A stretch of DNA of 64,000 nucleotides. Origin: Cryptomeria japonica. Its lineage: Eukaryota; Streptophyta; Pinopsida; Cupressales; Cupressaceae. This document shows, one piece after another, positions 11,772 through 23,636 of the stretch. How positions within the stretch are numbered: the first letter of the stretch is position 1; each line of letters starts with the position of its first letter. Location of the stretch: positions 879,131,220 through 879,195,219 of the forward strand of contig NC_081409.1 in the NCBI RefSeq assembly GCF_030272615.1. The letters run 5' to 3'. Made by a program: the position numbers and the translations under genes. The notes under the pieces were generated by a model. It made no database searches and was not told the DNA's origin. It saw only the letters and a list, made by a program, of their open reading frames with translations.

Positions 11772-12085
11772 TGTTGGCAAGAGACATTGTTCTGGTGAAG
11801 ATTGATGCATGAGAGATGTTTAGGGGTTGTCATTGATGTAAACTTAGTTCATGTATGGTATGTGTAGATTTGATTCATCAGAAGGCATAAGTCTGGAAGG
11901 TGGAATACAGTATCCAGCAAGGTATGAGTATATTGTGTAGATCTTGATTTGGGTTGTATAACTTTGGTTACAGTGATAGAGGCAGATGTTTCAAGGTTTG
12001 AGGTAGCTCACTTCATAATCCTAGTATCTTGTGTTGATTCGTGAGTGAGATTGAAGGTCTCGTATCTGATAATTCAGGAAGAACA
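11772..12085 (+). repeat. 3' LTR of LARD-1, first part
   Basis: It starts TGTTGGCAAGAG like the 5' LTR and is colinear with it up to GGAAGAACA, where the nested copia begins. The last five bases, GAACA, are one copy of the copia's target duplication. Confidence 0.92.
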
Positions 12086-12533
12086 TGTTAGGGTTTCAAG
12101 CAGATCCGAAGCAAATATGCAGATTTAAATACAAAAGATAAAGAAATAAAATAGGACACAAATAACACAGAGATTTAACGTGGTTCACCCAGAATGGGTT
12201 ATGTCCACCATACACAGCCATCACATCTTTCTTATTATCCAACAAAAAAGTACATCAACCTTACAATGCCTTAAGCATCCCAGCCACTTATAACATGCGT
12301 TTTTAGGGCAACCAACAAAGTTGGCCTTTTTTAGGGTTTTATTACAATGTCGGTTTTCATCAACGAAAAAATGGCAAAAAAAAATTTCTTGGGGGCTGTC
12401 GCCCTTGAACCCCTACTTTTCACGGGGGCTACCGCCCCCAAACCCCTACCCGGGGCTCGGCTCGGCCCTGGACCCTGGCAAGGATACATGCTGAGTGTAC
12501 AGTACTTCACTGATCAATCGCCACATTTCAACA
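12086..12533 (-). repeat. 3' LTR of the nested Tork-like copia (448 bp)
   Basis: It matches 16655-16946 at both ends but carries about 156 extra bases (about 12347-12515), including a GC-rich double unit with GGGGGCTGTCGCCC and GGGGGCTACCGCCCCC. The other LTR joins directly across this point, so it probably lost the segment. Confidence 0.9.
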
Positions 12534-12550
12534 ATCTCCCACTTGAAGAC
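12534..12550 (-). other. polypurine tract of the nested Tork-like copia
   Basis: On the minus strand AAGTGGGAGAT immediately precedes the LTR start TGTTGAAATG. Confidence 0.75.
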
Positions 12551-12693
12551 TGATCAGGCTCCACACCGAACAATCTCTCACTTGGAGACTGATACTACAC
12601 AACACCACTGTACATGCAACATCCGCTGGATAAAACACTAGGACTCGACTGGTATAAATTCCACAATTATCAATTAGGAAGACCAACAGAAAT

Positions 12694-14124
12694 TCATGAA
12701 GAAATCAGCTTCTCCTGTGGAACTGCCTTTGTGAACATATCGGCAGGATTCTCACTTGTGTGAATCTTCTCAAGCCATAACTAACCCTCCTCCAAAACAG
12801 TCTGGATGAAGTGGTACCTGAGCTGAATGTGCTTTGTCCTTGAATGAAAAGCAGAGTTCTTCACAAGATGAATGGCACTCTAGCTATCAGTATACAATGG
12901 GCTATCCTCTTGTGTCTGACCCAATTCCTCCAGAAAACATTGCAACCAAATCATCTCCTTGTTGGCTTCTGTAGCAGCAACATACTCAGCTTTAGTGGTT
13001 GAAAGTGCAACAACCTTTTGCAACCTAGAAATCCGACTGACTGGAGTTCCCCCTATAGTAAAAACATACCCTGTAGTACTCCTCCATGAATCAATATCAC
13101 CCGCTAGATTAGAGTCAACAAATCCACTTAGAGCAGCATTAGATCCTTTGAAACATAATGCCTTCGTAGTAGTTCCTTTCAAATACCAAAGAATCCATTT
13201 CAAAGTATTCCAATGTTCCATACCTGGATTACTCATAAACCTGCTCACAACTCCCACTGCATGTGCAATATCTGGCCTTGTGCATACCATTGCATACATC
13301 AGACTGCCAACAGATGATGAATACGGGATGTTAGCCATTTTATTAACCTCTTCCTGTGCCTTTGGGCACATCTCCTTAGTCAATTTGAAATGACTAGCCA
13401 AAGGTGTACTAACTGCTTTTGCATCCTGCATGTTAAATCTTTTCAACACCTTCTTTATATACTCACTTTGGGACAAATTCAAGGTTCTATTTTTCTTGTC
13501 CTGTGTAATCCTCATACTGAGAATTTGCTTAGCTGCACCCAAATCCTTCATAGCAAATAACCTCGCTAATTTTTGTTTAAGATCATTTATATGTTGCATG
13601 TTAGACCCAACAACAAGCATGTCATCAACATAAAGCAACAGGATAATATAACTGTCATTATCAAATCTCTTAAAATATACACAATGATCAGAATGACATC
13701 TACGATAATCGTGTTCAGCCATGAAACTATCAAATTTTAAATACCATTGTTGGGGTGCTTGCTTTAGGCCATATAGACTTTTCTTCAACCTGTACACCAA
13801 GTTCTCCTTACCTTTGACCTCATATCCCTGTGGTTGCAACATGTAAATTTCCTCCTCCAAATCTCCATGGAGAAAAGTTGTTTTGACATCTAATTGTTCA
13901 AGATGTAAATCATCTGCAGCCACAAGACTAAGTACAGTTCTAATTGAAGTCATTTTTACAACTGGAGAAAATATTTCATCATAATCTATACCCTTTTTCT
14001 GTGCAAAACCTTTTACCACAAGTCTGGCCTTATATCTTTTCTGACCTCCTTCCTCCTCCTTTAGCCTATAAACCCATTTGTTAGGCAAAGATTTTTTTTT
14101 GTAGGTAAAGGGACTAAGTCCCAA
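12694..14124 (-). pseudogene. copia reverse transcriptase and RNase H (nested Tork-like element)
   Basis: A long open stretch of 414 codons (12880-14124) begins in the RT with KWVYRLK and KARLVVKGF, then [27 protein letters not shown] and the catalytic YVDDML. It continues into the TRPDIAHAVG connection and RNase H (FVDSNLAGDIDS; the usual DADWAGD is altered, with Ala-Asp-Trp changed to Ser-Asn-Leu). A TAG at 12880-12882 stops it. The RNase H end (TKHIQLRYHF, ADMFTKAVP) continues in frame to the TGA at 12694-12696, with one further TAG. The RT core is the best preserved enzyme region of the nested copia. Upstream, near 14100, a T-rich run coincides with loss of frame. Confidence 0.92.
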
Positions 14125-14423
14125 GTCTTATTTTTCATCAAGGAGTCCATCTCCTCTTTCATGCCTAGCTACCACTATTGTTTGGCATCCACCTGCATTG
14201 CTTCTTCATATTCTTCTGGTTCACTAGAATCCGTTAATAAAATAGAATACAAAGAAGGAGAAAATCTTTTAGGGGGTCTACTTGTCCTCATAGAATGTCT
14301 AACACTTGCACGAGTTTGTGGGACAATCTATTGTCACTGAGCATCAAGTACCTGTGGCATTTCATTTTCAGGAATCTCATCCAACACCACATATTCTTGT
14401 TTGTCATGTTCATGCTTCTTTTC

Positions 14424-15742
14424 CTACATCTTTTCTTTATACATAACCTTCTCATTGAATATAACATCTCTACTTCTAATTATTTTCTTATTTTCAAAAT
14501 CCCATAACCGATAGCCATATTCATCTATCCCATATCCAATGAAGGTACATTTCTGAGATTTAGCATCAAGTTTGGTTCTGTTTTCTTTATCAACATGGAC
14601 AAAAGCTTCGCAACCAAAAGTTTTTAGAAAAGAATAATTTACCTTTTTACCAGTCCATGCCTCCTCTAGAATATCACCATCCAAAGGGGTTGAAGGTCCT
14701 CTATTTATCAAATAGATAGCAGTATGTACAACATCTGCCCAAAAATGTAAGGGCAATCCAGCATGCAATCTCATGCTCCTCGAGCGTTCCATGATAGTCC
14801 TATTCATTCTCTCTGACACACCATTTTCCTATGGAGTTCTTGGAACTGTCTTCTGCTTTTGAATCCCATTTAAGGAAAAGTAATTTTCAAATGCTTTGCT
14901 ACAATACTCACCTCCATTATCCGATCTGAGACACTTCAACTTTTTTCCTGTCTCATTCTCAAACAAAGCTTTCCATTTCTTAAAAGTTTCAAAAACATCT
15001 AATTTTTGTTTTAGGAAATATACCCATGTTTTCTAGTTGAGTCATCAATAAAAATAACATAATAACAAGAGCCACCAAGAGATGATACCTGAGCCGGTCC
15101 CCATACATCTGAATGTACAAGCTCTAACTTCTCACTCTTCTTCTCTTTCCCAACCTTGAGAAATCTGAATCTTTTTTGTTTACCATAAACACAATTTTCA
15201 TAGAACTCTAAATCAATCTTCTTTAGTCCTGGCAATAGATTTTTGGAGTGAAGGATTTTCATCCCTTTCTCACTCATGTGCCCAAGCCTATTGTGCCACG
15301 TTATCAAATCTATTCTTGCAACATTTATTGTTGTTGTCCCTACAGTAACTTTATCTGTAGCAGCTAAGGTAGAGTAAGTGTTACCAGTACACAGATATAA
15401 TGTGCCTACCTTCGCACCTTTAGCTACTACTAATGATCCTTTAGTGACCTTCCACATACTGTCTGAGAAGGTAACTATGCAACCTTCACTACCTAGTTGC
15501 CCTGCAGAAATTAAATTTCTTCTTAAATTAGGAACATGTCTTACCTCCTGCAAAAACCAGTCATTACCATTCTGCAACTTGATCTTTATCTTTCCTTTTC
15601 CAACAATTTGACAGGGCTCATCATCACCCAAATATACTTGTCCAAAATCACCTTGAACATAATCTAGAAAATATTTTCTATGGGGTGTAGCATGAAATGA
15701 AGCCCTAGAATCTATTACCCAGGAATCATTAACATTATCCAA
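14424..15742 (-). pseudogene. copia protease end and integrase (nested Tork-like element)
   Basis: The 15011-15742 frame opens with the protease site, where the usual Asp-Ser-Gly reads Asp-Ser-Arg (residues 11-13), a likely inactivating change. GAG-pre-integrase follows, with HNRLGHMSEKG and CVYGKQ (zinc-binding HHCC), then HSDVWGP with the first catalytic Asp. The 14424-14819 frame begins at SERMNRTIMERSRS, just after the catalytic Glu region, and continues through FGCEAFVHV. Between them (14820-15010) the SDNGGEY block is readable in another frame, and a TAG replaces the Gln of the PQENG motif. Frameshifts and stops make it non-functional. Confidence 0.88.
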
Positions 15743-16594
15743 ACATAAGATTAAAGCATCTTGTAAAGTATTACATGAAATATTAGCTTCCTTACTATCA
15801 TTTTCATTTTTGTCTCCTTCTTTGTTTTTCCGAGACCAACAGTCTTTCTTTAGATGACCAGGCTTTCTGCAGTACCGGCAATCTTTCTTTCCTCTAGATT
15901 GAGAGCGTCCTTTCTTTGACTTTCCTCATAACTTCTCATTCTCAGGGCCTTTTCCTCTTTCCTTTGATCTTCCTCTATTCTCCACATTCAAAACACTACC
16001 TGATGATGTTGAAGTCTCACCTGTGCTTTTCCTTTGCATTTCCTTGCTTAGGATAACACCAACAATATCATCAAATACCAAAGTATTTTTACCAGAGACA
16101 GAGTTACTTACAGCCATAACCAAGCTATTTTAGCTTTCTGGCAAAGAACATAAAATCAAGAGAGCCCTAACCTCTTCTGAAAAGGTAATTTTTACCAAAG
16201 ACAATTGACTAGTAATTGTATTAAATTCATTTAAGTGCTTTGCTATAGATCCTCCCTCACTCATTTTCAAATTAAACAAATGCTTCATAAGAAATACCTT
16301 ATTTGAAGCCGAGGGTTTCTCATACAACTTAGCCAATGTTGCCATCAAATCTACAATCATTTTTGCTTCTGTTATATTGAATGCTATAGACAGCGCAAGG
16401 CACAATCGAATGGATCCCAGTGTCTTTCTATCTAAAATGTCTCACTCTTCATCTGACATTGTGGTCAGTTTCTTTGCCTTTCCTTCCAATGGCTGCCACA
16501 AATCCTTTTGATACAGGTAATCCTCCATCTGCATTTTCCATAACTGATAATTCTAGCCGTTAAACTTTTCGACCTTGAATTTGGAATCCTCCAT
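15743..16594 (-). pseudogene. copia gag (nested Tork-like element)
   Basis: The start codon at 16594 gives EDSKFKVEKFNG, the usual Tork/Tnt1 Gag opening. The frame continues through LWKMQMEDYL, LNLKMSEGGSIAKHLNEFN and a zinc knuckle CRYCRKPGHLKKDC (about 15840-15882). Stops interrupt it after the NG of the opening, at about 16130 (TAA where Trp is expected in PESWNSLV) and at about 15926. The domain order gag-protease-integrase-RT-RNase H is that of copia. Confidence 0.85.
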
Positions 16595-16641
16595 TGCTCC
16601 CACTCAAATCTGAAAGTCCTGCCAATTTATAGAAAACCTCA

Positions 16642-16652
16642 CTCTGATAGCA
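16642..16652 (-). other. primer-binding site of the nested Tork-like copia
   Basis: The minus strand reads TGCTATCAGAG next to the LTR end CCCTAACA, one mismatch from the Met-type site TGGTATCAGAG. Confidence 0.75.
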
Positions 16653-16654
16653 AT

Positions 16655-16946
16655 TGTTAGGGTTTCAAGTAGATCCGAAGCAAATATGAACTAACAATTA
16701 TATGCAGATTTAAATACAAAAGATAAAGAAATAAAACAGGACATAGATAACACAGAGATTTAACGTGGTTCACCCAGAATGGGTTACGTCCACCATACAC
16801 AGCCGTCCAATCTTTCTTATTATCTAGCAAAAAAGTACATCAACCTTACAATGCCTTAAGCATCCTAGCCGCTTATAACATGCAATTTTAGGGAAACAAA
16901 TAAATTTGACCTTTTTTAGGGTTTTATTAGTCGCCACATTTCAACA
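16655..16946 (-). repeat. 5' LTR of the nested Tork-like copia (292 bp)
   Basis: It shares both ends with the 448-bp LTR at 12086-12533 but lacks about 156 internal bases. Minus-strand termini are TG...CA. Confidence 0.9.
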
Positions 16947-16951
16947 AAACA

Positions 16952-17768
16952 GAGCTATTTTGATGTAACCTGTGTTGCAAAATTCTTGGGATGATTTCAG
17001 TGATTGGTTTTGAGTTCAAGGAGATTGGGGAAACATATGTGAAGCTTTTTATCATTTTTTAGGTCTTCATATATTATTTTTTGGACAAATTGAGATGACT
17101 TGTTTGTGCACGTTTTATGTTGTGTGTTATGCGGTTTATGGAAGACGACAGTAATTGATCTATTTTGGTGGTGCAAATATATAAGAACTATTCATTTAAA
17201 TATTTTAGGAGATGATATGAGTATGAGAAGTTTGTATTATCAAATGTGCAATGTTTGGTGAATGTAATTGAATTTTTTGTAGCTTCGATATATGACTGTG
17301 TAGCACAATAGGGCAAGATAAGCAAAACTAAGGAACTTAGTCAAATTATGCTTAACTGGAACTGCTATTTGGCATTAGTAGATGTTATTCTTTAGTTTAT
17401 TCATTAAATTATAGTCACTCATAATCTTTGTAAGGGAGTGAGCCTTCCTCCGGATTGTAGTGCTCTTTTGTATTTGAGCAGTGAGCTCTAGGCAGTGAGC
17501 CTCAATGCAAGTGCATTCCACTTTTTGTAATATTACCATACCCCTGATCAAAGTATAATAATATTGTGGGTTCAAATCCCACTGTAGTTTTTCCCTTTCT
17601 AGGTTTCCACGTAAAAATTCTAGTGTTATGGTATTGTGGTTGATTGGTTTATGTTTTTGCACTTTAATTTCATTCTTATGTATCTGGGGGTTTAAGAATT
17701 AGTTTAATAACTTTATAAATTGTAGAACATTGATTCACCCCCCCTCTAAATATTCATTGATTTCAACA
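16952..17768 (+). repeat. 3' LTR of LARD-1, second part
   Basis: It resumes with GAGCTATTTTGATG exactly where the first part stopped, keeps the TATATAAG at 17178-17185 and ends TTTCAACA. The target duplication CCCAA follows at 17769-17773. Confidence 0.92.
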
Positions 17769-17773
17769 CCCAA
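17769..17773 (+). repeat. right target-site duplication of LARD-1 (CCCAA)
   Basis: An exact copy of 4559-4563. Confidence 0.92.
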
Positions 17774-19872
17774 TACCTCTTGTATCTATACAACTACAAT
17801 CTAACTTCAAGATATGGAAATAATTAAGCTTCAAATAAATAAATCTCGTGAAATATCTCTAAAACTTGTCTTATTTGACCTTATCCCCATTATTCCAACT
17901 TGAATTGTCCACTTCAAAGATCAAGTATACTCTAGGGCATAATCCTTAGTAATATTATTATTGTTATTTTATTTCAACTAATCCAACACAAAAAATTAAC
18001 AAAAGGAATACTTTAACATTTCCCTTAAGTAAATTGATCAAACATTGAACATGGCTCTTTTGAAAATAGGAAAAATTGTAGTTAGTTTTATATGTTATTG
18101 TTCAAAAATAAATTATTAAATGTATAAAAGGATAAACCTATATAATATAGAACAAATAATCTAGGTGGTAGTAGCACATGTGGATAGAAATTATGGAAAT
18201 ATAAATAAAAAGGGTAAGTTGGAAACTAGATCCAGTGGTGATCAGGGAAGGATGGATATATATAGCTCTGCATTATGTTCCTCAAAGGTATCCATCTCAT
18301 TTATCTCCCCCAAATATTCAATATAACTTCTTTCACATCCTCATGTACAACTCGTTGTTCCCCAAGACATCCTAGATACGAATTTATTGATAGAGAGCAC
18401 CATTAAGCACTACATACCAAAATTGAATACCACTCAAACATCCTCTTGTAAATGGACTAAAACAACTTCTCCAAATCCTAATGGAGTAAAATCTCCTAGT
18501 AGATATTTATTTTATTTTACAACTCTTTTCTTCCTCTTATTATTTCTAAAAATATTAAACGTTTCCTTGCTTCTTCCACTCTTGTCATTCCCACTCTTAA
18601 CTTGTCTTTATAACCTCCTCTTATGATCTAATAAATCTTGACTTATAGGAAGGTATTTCTGAAATTTATAAATATTAATATATACTTGGGTTCGTGATCA
18701 TGATTTATCCCTTGATCCTCATATGAATGTTTAGGCACATGATATCTTTAAAATAGATTAATGCATCAATTAATTTAACCACCCAACTTGTTATCGCCTT
18801 TGTATTTAAGAATAAAGAAGAAATTTTGGGCAAGATTTGCTGAAGTTAAAATATTTCCATAGTCAAGCCAAAAAATAGGGATAATCAATAATTAAAAAAT
18901 ACATGCTCTAGTCTAACAACAACTACATTGAGACAGGTGCACATTTATAAACTATTTTTTATGAATAGGTATTAGAATTACATTAATTAAGAAATAATAG
19001 TACAAATGTGCATAAAAAGGGTGGGTTGATAGAAGATCATGCCCTGATAGCCAAATAGAGTTGAGTATAGAACAAGTTATAAAGAAAAAAATTAAAGCCT
19101 ATAAGCGACAAAAGCACCACAATTGTAGGAGGTGAAAGGTCCCAATCAGCAAAAATACTCCATACATCACCAAGGTCCAAAGTGGTGTTAGGGATATCTC
19201 ACCCTTCATCTCTTTCTTTTTGTTTATTTTTGTCTTCATTACGAGCTAGAGAAATGGCCAATGTCATTCAATGAAACCATTTGAAAGAGAATATGTGCAT
19301 ACCTTTTGCATCTCCTAAACCTAGTAATTTCCATTCAAATCCAACCTCCTCCATTAATATTTACCAAATTGATAAAAATATAATACAAGTTGGTGAGATT
19401 AAACAAGTCCAACAAAGCTATTAATGCTTAGTTTGTCAACTTGTATCTTGACAGGTTAAAAATCCTTGATGAATATGACAAGTGAATTTTCAAATTGATT
19501 GATAAACATGAAAAATTATATAATATATTGACCAAATATGAATATAAAACCAAGATATGAAATAATTGGTTCGACAATTGATGCGAAAATGATTAATGGG
19601 GTAACAATCAATGAACTGATTGTGGAAAATGACTTATGGAGGAGTTGAATGGAATTTGTGATGATTGCATCAATATATAAACATAAAAGATATAATTATT
19701 GTAGGTAGGGTTTAAAAAGTGCCATAACATCAAACTATAGAATGTAGAGGTTCACACAAATGGGTTACTTTACTAAAAAACATCACAAGACAAATATTAA
19801 ATTGAGAAACTCTTTGAACTCTAATTCTTTACTAGATGAGTTCATCAAGTTTTTAAAATAACTATTATAACT
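17774..19872. other. AT-rich intergenic DNA, no gene seen
   Basis: I see no coding frame with a recognisable product, no LTR pair and no clear tandem repeat. A short hydrophobic frame at 18387-18626 has no support. Confidence 0.55.
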
Positions 19873-20774
19873 TGTAGCATCATAAAATTGTGACCCTTGC
19901 AATTTTGACCACATTTTAGGCCCGCACCTTGGTGACTGCATCTCCCTACTCAATTAGGACCCTTTTTTGCATCATTCTTCCAAATCTCCCCCCATTTCAA
20001 CCCTTGTTTCACCTTGTGATCCTATCCAAGCCCCAAAATAGGGAAGGACAGAGGCATGGCACCCCTTACCTCCCTCTTTGGGTGGCCCTAAAATGGGTCC
20101 ATCTGACCCTTGGACCCAATTTTCTATTTGGGAATTAAATTCTCCCTATGTCGGCCTTTGATTAGAGGATAATTAACCCTCCAAGGAAATTATTAAAAGG
20201 GATTTAGTTCTCTCATTTTCATAAGTGAAATTCAAGAGGAGGCTTTCATTATTGTTGTCAAGTATTCAAGTGTTCAAGTCTTCAAACATCTCCTTCTTCT
20301 TGTGTCTTCTTCATTCATCTATTGGAGCAACATTACAACATTCATTTGCAAGCATGTGTGTGTTAGGGTTTTGTCATGTTACATGTCATTTCATGCAATA
20401 CTTGTGGTTACATTCAAGAAGTAAAGCAACCATCATCAATAAATTGTAGATCTACAAGGTATACATATCCATTATTTCCATTTAAGCATTTGCAATTACT
20501 TTCTTTCAAAACCCTTCTTCCCTTCTTTTATGTGTGTAGGTTGCAAGTGTGCCACTATAATTGCAGATTTAGGCTTCATTTTGAGAGATGGAAAAACCCT
20601 TTTTGACTCACGGATTTTTTGAAGGACCGGGTGAAAATTCAACTCACTTTTGATAACTTTTTTCCAAATGTGCAAGGCAAGTCCATATCTATCTAAATAC
20701 CTCAGATCCAAAGTTACAGTGTGATCTTGAATCAGTAGCTCCTTATTTCACCCATTTTGTATTCATTTTCTACA
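19873..20774 (+). repeat. possible gypsy-type LTR (solo or truncated)
   Basis: The segment begins TGTAGCATCATAAAATTG, has a C-rich and then T-rich body with direct words like TTCAAGTATTCAAGTGTTCAAG near 20260, and could end at TTTTCTACA. The flanking pentamers TAACT and TAGTC do not match, so a solo LTR is unproven. It may instead continue and be broken by the SIRE-like element at 20793. Confidence 0.3.
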
Positions 20775-20792
20775 TAGTCAACAAGTCAACTC

Positions 20793-22380
20793 TATTGGCA
20801 TTACTGATATTGATAAAATCGGTTAATCCAGTGAACCGGTATATTAGCTAAGATTTGTCATTGATGACTAACACTGACCGATGGAGTGGTACTAGTGGAA
20901 TGGTGTATCTTAGTAGAAAAGGTGATGGCTTGCAAACAACATAAAGGCACCATCAAAGATAGATGATCAAGGTTCAATCGGCTCAAGGGAAGATAGACTA
21001 AGCTAACTGGTCTATCATTCAAGAAGATTGGTATTAAGGTCAGATATTCAAGTTGTCTATTCTGATGATGATGCAGTCACAAAAGGTGAATTAGGCAAGA
21101 AGACTTGAGGTCCTATACAACCCAGAACCTCATTGGCAAACAAGAAAAGAGGCTTGATGGAAGTACTACAAACTGGTATCAAAGGATGAACTGGTAGTGA
21201 AGAGCGCAGTGATACACCGATGAACACGTGAACACAGGTTGAAGGATGATATCCTCTGAGAATCTTAGAGTGGTAACTGGTAAGCTAGATGCGATGACCA
21301 TAGGTAAGTCAATCATGGCAAGATATCATCAAACAAATAAATAAGTAAAGTCTACTGTAGTTAACAATCAATTAAGGTGAGATTTGTGCAGATTTTCTGG
21401 TTTGCATTTAAAAGACTGAACTTGACCTAGAAGTCTCCATTTGTGGGGGATGCAGTGGCAGATTTGGATGAGTAGTTGGTGGAATTATTGTAGGGTGCAC
21501 AAAGAAAGAGCACAAGGATTTGAATTATAAATCTACCAAGATATGTTATTGCATTGATTAAGAAAACACCTGAAGGTGACGACATAAGGAGTATAAAGTA
21601 TTTAGAGTTCATGCAAAACATTTTGATCATGAAAATTGCAACATACAATTTTGAGGAGAGGTGATCAAGTAAGATGAGAAGAGGGAAAAACTAATAAGTG
21701 AATACAAAAGTGGTGAAGAAAGTGTGCAAAGCTCAGATAGTGAGTAGAGAAGAGTGTGTGTGTGAAGTAGACTGAAAGAGTGCAGAGCAGTGAGTATGAG
21801 CAAAGAACCGGTGTAATGCAGAGCAAACACAACCGATGCAGACAAAGTATGACATTCATTGCGATCTAATTGAGCTATCAGTGGCTAATCTAGCAGATCA
21901 ACTTCCTATTGTTTTCTTACAATTGCAACAGTAAAATCCCTTAATTGGGTGGACTTTAACAAGTCTCTTTGTAAAATCCCTTAACTGGGTGACATCTTAA
22001 ATGATGATCCTAAGTCCTTTAACAAGGGTACCTCTAACAAGGTAAAGGTTCTAACAAGCCTTAAAGAAAAACCCTTAACCGGGTGGCACCTAACAGTGTC
22101 TTTGTAATCCCCTAACAGGGATGGCTCCTTACCAAGCATACCTTAGAAGAGTGCAAATTTTGTGATTTTCTACTCACACCATGGTTTTCTCCCATTTGGG
22201 TTTCAAGAAGATAAATCTTGGAGTTCTTGTGTTAATGGTTATGTGTGTGGATGTAGTTTATTAATGCTGCTTATTCTATTAAGTATTAAGTTTGAATAGA
22301 AAACTTGGTTAGGTTAAATCTGGTATAACCTATAAAGTGTTGATTCACCCCTCCCCTCTCAGCACCGGTTGGGACTAACA
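20793..22380 (+). repeat. 5' LTR of the SIRE-like copia
   Basis: It starts TATTGGCATT (probably TGTTGGC with a G-to-A change) and ends GGGACTAACA directly before the primer site. It carries the GATTCACCCCTCCCCTCTCAG end block. With only one LTR present, the start is estimated. Confidence 0.65.
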
Positions 22381-22382
22381 AT

Positions 22383-22394
22383 TAGTATTAGAGC
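22383..22394 (+). other. primer-binding site of the SIRE-like copia
   Basis: TAGTATTAGAGC, two transitions away from TGGTATCAGAGC, two bases after the LTR end. Confidence 0.7.
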
Positions 22395-22443
22395 TTTGGT
22401 CCTTAGATTCAGAAGAGCTTAACAACTTAAGGAAAGATCCAAG

Positions 22444-23334
22444 ATGATGCGAAAGAAGGGTCCTAAGTTCTCTAAGGAGAATTACACTTTATGGTGTGTT
22501 ATAGTGAAGCTCTACCTGAAAACCTTTGGAGATCAATACTGGAATCATCTAAGCATAGAGTACAATGAACCCACAGGGGTTCTCACTATAGATCAGATCA
22601 AAGAAAGGAAAGACAACACTGTAACTATGGATGTGATTGCTAGCACTCTATCTGATAATGAGTATGCTGAGGTTCAAGATTTGAAAACACCCTATGAGAT
22701 ATGGAATAAGTTGAAGACTATTTATGGAGGAGATCCTCATTTACAAAAGGCTAAGGTGGACAGCTTAAGAGGCAAATTTGATGAGATGAGGATGCAAGAA
22801 GGAGAAAATATAGAACAGTATAGCAAAAGAATAAAGGATGTTGTAAATTCCATCAGAAGTGCTAGAGGAAATCTTGAAGAAGATGATGTGGTCAGTAAAA
22901 TCTTGAGAACCTTGTTACCATAATATGCAATAAGGGTTTCTGCAATTCAAGAACTCAGACCCTTGGGAACAGTTAGTGTTTCACTTGACTCACTGATTAG
23001 TAAGTTAACTGCCTTTGAACTAAGCAACTATGATAACAGTATGCCAAAGATTGATTTTTCCTTCAAAGCTTCCATGATACCTACACCAACAAGGAGAAGA
23101 AAAGAAACCAGAAATAGTTCTACTACAAGAACCAGTCATTCTCATGAACATGACAACCTGTTATTTGAAGAATGGGAACAAGATGAGATTGAAGCTCTAT
23201 TAGCAAGAAGACTGCCAAGAGGAAAAGGAAAGTATAAAGGTAAGCTTCCCTTGATGTGTCTCTCTTACAATAAAATAGGTCATATTGCATCCATATGTCC
23301 TGAAAATGATAGGAAGGATCACTTTAGAAGCTAA
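22444..23334 (+). pseudogene. SIRE-like copia gag
   Basis: One frame interrupted by TAA at 22921-22923, where Gln is likely (LLPQYAIR). The UBN2-type Gag region has ENYTLW near the start, KLKTIYGGDPHLQKAKV and MRMQEGENIEQYSKRI. The zinc knuckle reads CLSYNKIGHIASIC at about 23258-23300; the second Cys has become Tyr. A frameshift near 23350 separates gag from the protease. This Gag differs in architecture from the LARD Gag-like proteins, which have a long coiled coil and four knuckles. Confidence 0.85.
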
Positions 23335-23349
23335 AAAGACAAGAGCAAG

Positions 23350-23636
23350 AAGGAGTTACCGATGAAGAATCAAAAGGATCTGATGCATATGGAATTGCAT
23401 TTGTAGTGGTAAAGGAAGATAACACCGAGGAAACTGATATGTCACTGATCTCTAGTTCAGGCCGGTGTGGAGACTGGGTAATTGATAGTGGTTGCACTCA
23501 CCACATGACCGGTGACAAAAATAAATTCCTCAGTATGGAATATTGTGATGGAGGATTGGTAAGATTTGGAAACAAAGCTCCTTGTGTAGTAAAAGGTAAG
23601 GGATCTATAGCCCTAAATGATAAAAAACAATTGTGA
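23350..23636 (+). pseudogene. SIRE-like copia protease
   Basis: Read from about 23352 in the frame of 23406. WVIDSGCTHHMTGDK carries an intact Asp-Ser-Gly active site (residues 27-29 from 23406). A frameshift near 23620 separates it from the next frame, which continues VYWVEGLKYSLLSVSQL. Confidence 0.85.

Larger units (their letters stand above)
12086..16946 (-). mobile_element. Tork/Tnt1-like copia nested in the LARD-1 3' LTR
   Basis: A complete copia in reverse orientation. Its LTRs are 12086-12533 (3' LTR) and 16655-16946 (5' LTR), with minus-strand termini TGTTGAAATG...CCCTAACA. The flanks are GAACA (12081-12085) and AAACA (16947-16951), a 5-bp target duplication with one mismatch. The uninterrupted 5' LTR of LARD-1 shows GAACA followed by GAGCT, confirming the empty site. 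Gag, protease, integrase, RT and RNase H are all recognisable and all carry stops. It is younger than LARD-1, because it interrupts it. Confidence 0.95.
4564..17768 (+). mobile_element. LARD-1: non-autonomous LTR retrotransposon carrying nested insertions
   Basis: Two LTRs of about 1.13 kb (4564-5691, and 11772-17768 after removing a nested copia) flank an internal region with a Met-type primer site and a polypurine tract. A perfect 5-bp target duplication, CCCAA, bounds the element. The internal region codes for a coiled-coil Gag-like protein with degenerate zinc knuckles, then a second set of ORFs. I find no protease DSG, integrase HHCC/DDE or YVDD reverse-transcriptase motif. Minus the nested copia the element is about 8.3 kb, a LARD-type layout. 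LARD-2 at 43682-52423 has the same plan. Its LTR edges match SIRE-like copia, which suggests mobilisation in trans. Confidence 0.9.

Noticed and set aside
12347-12553. 68-codon ORF in the nested copia's 3' LTR
   Set aside because: It crosses the LTR border and the GC-rich double unit; it is not colinear with any copia protein.
18387-18626. Small hydrophobic ORF in the intergenic region
   Set aside because: Composition follows the T-rich DNA; no start context, domain or repeat copy supports it.
19873-20774. Firm solo LTR call
   Set aside because: The ends look LTR-like, but the flanking pentamers differ, so it is kept only as a low-confidence feature.
21427-21859. Hydrophobic minus-strand frames in the SIRE-like LTR
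   Set aside because: They lie in LTR sequence, lack any domain and overlap in several frames.
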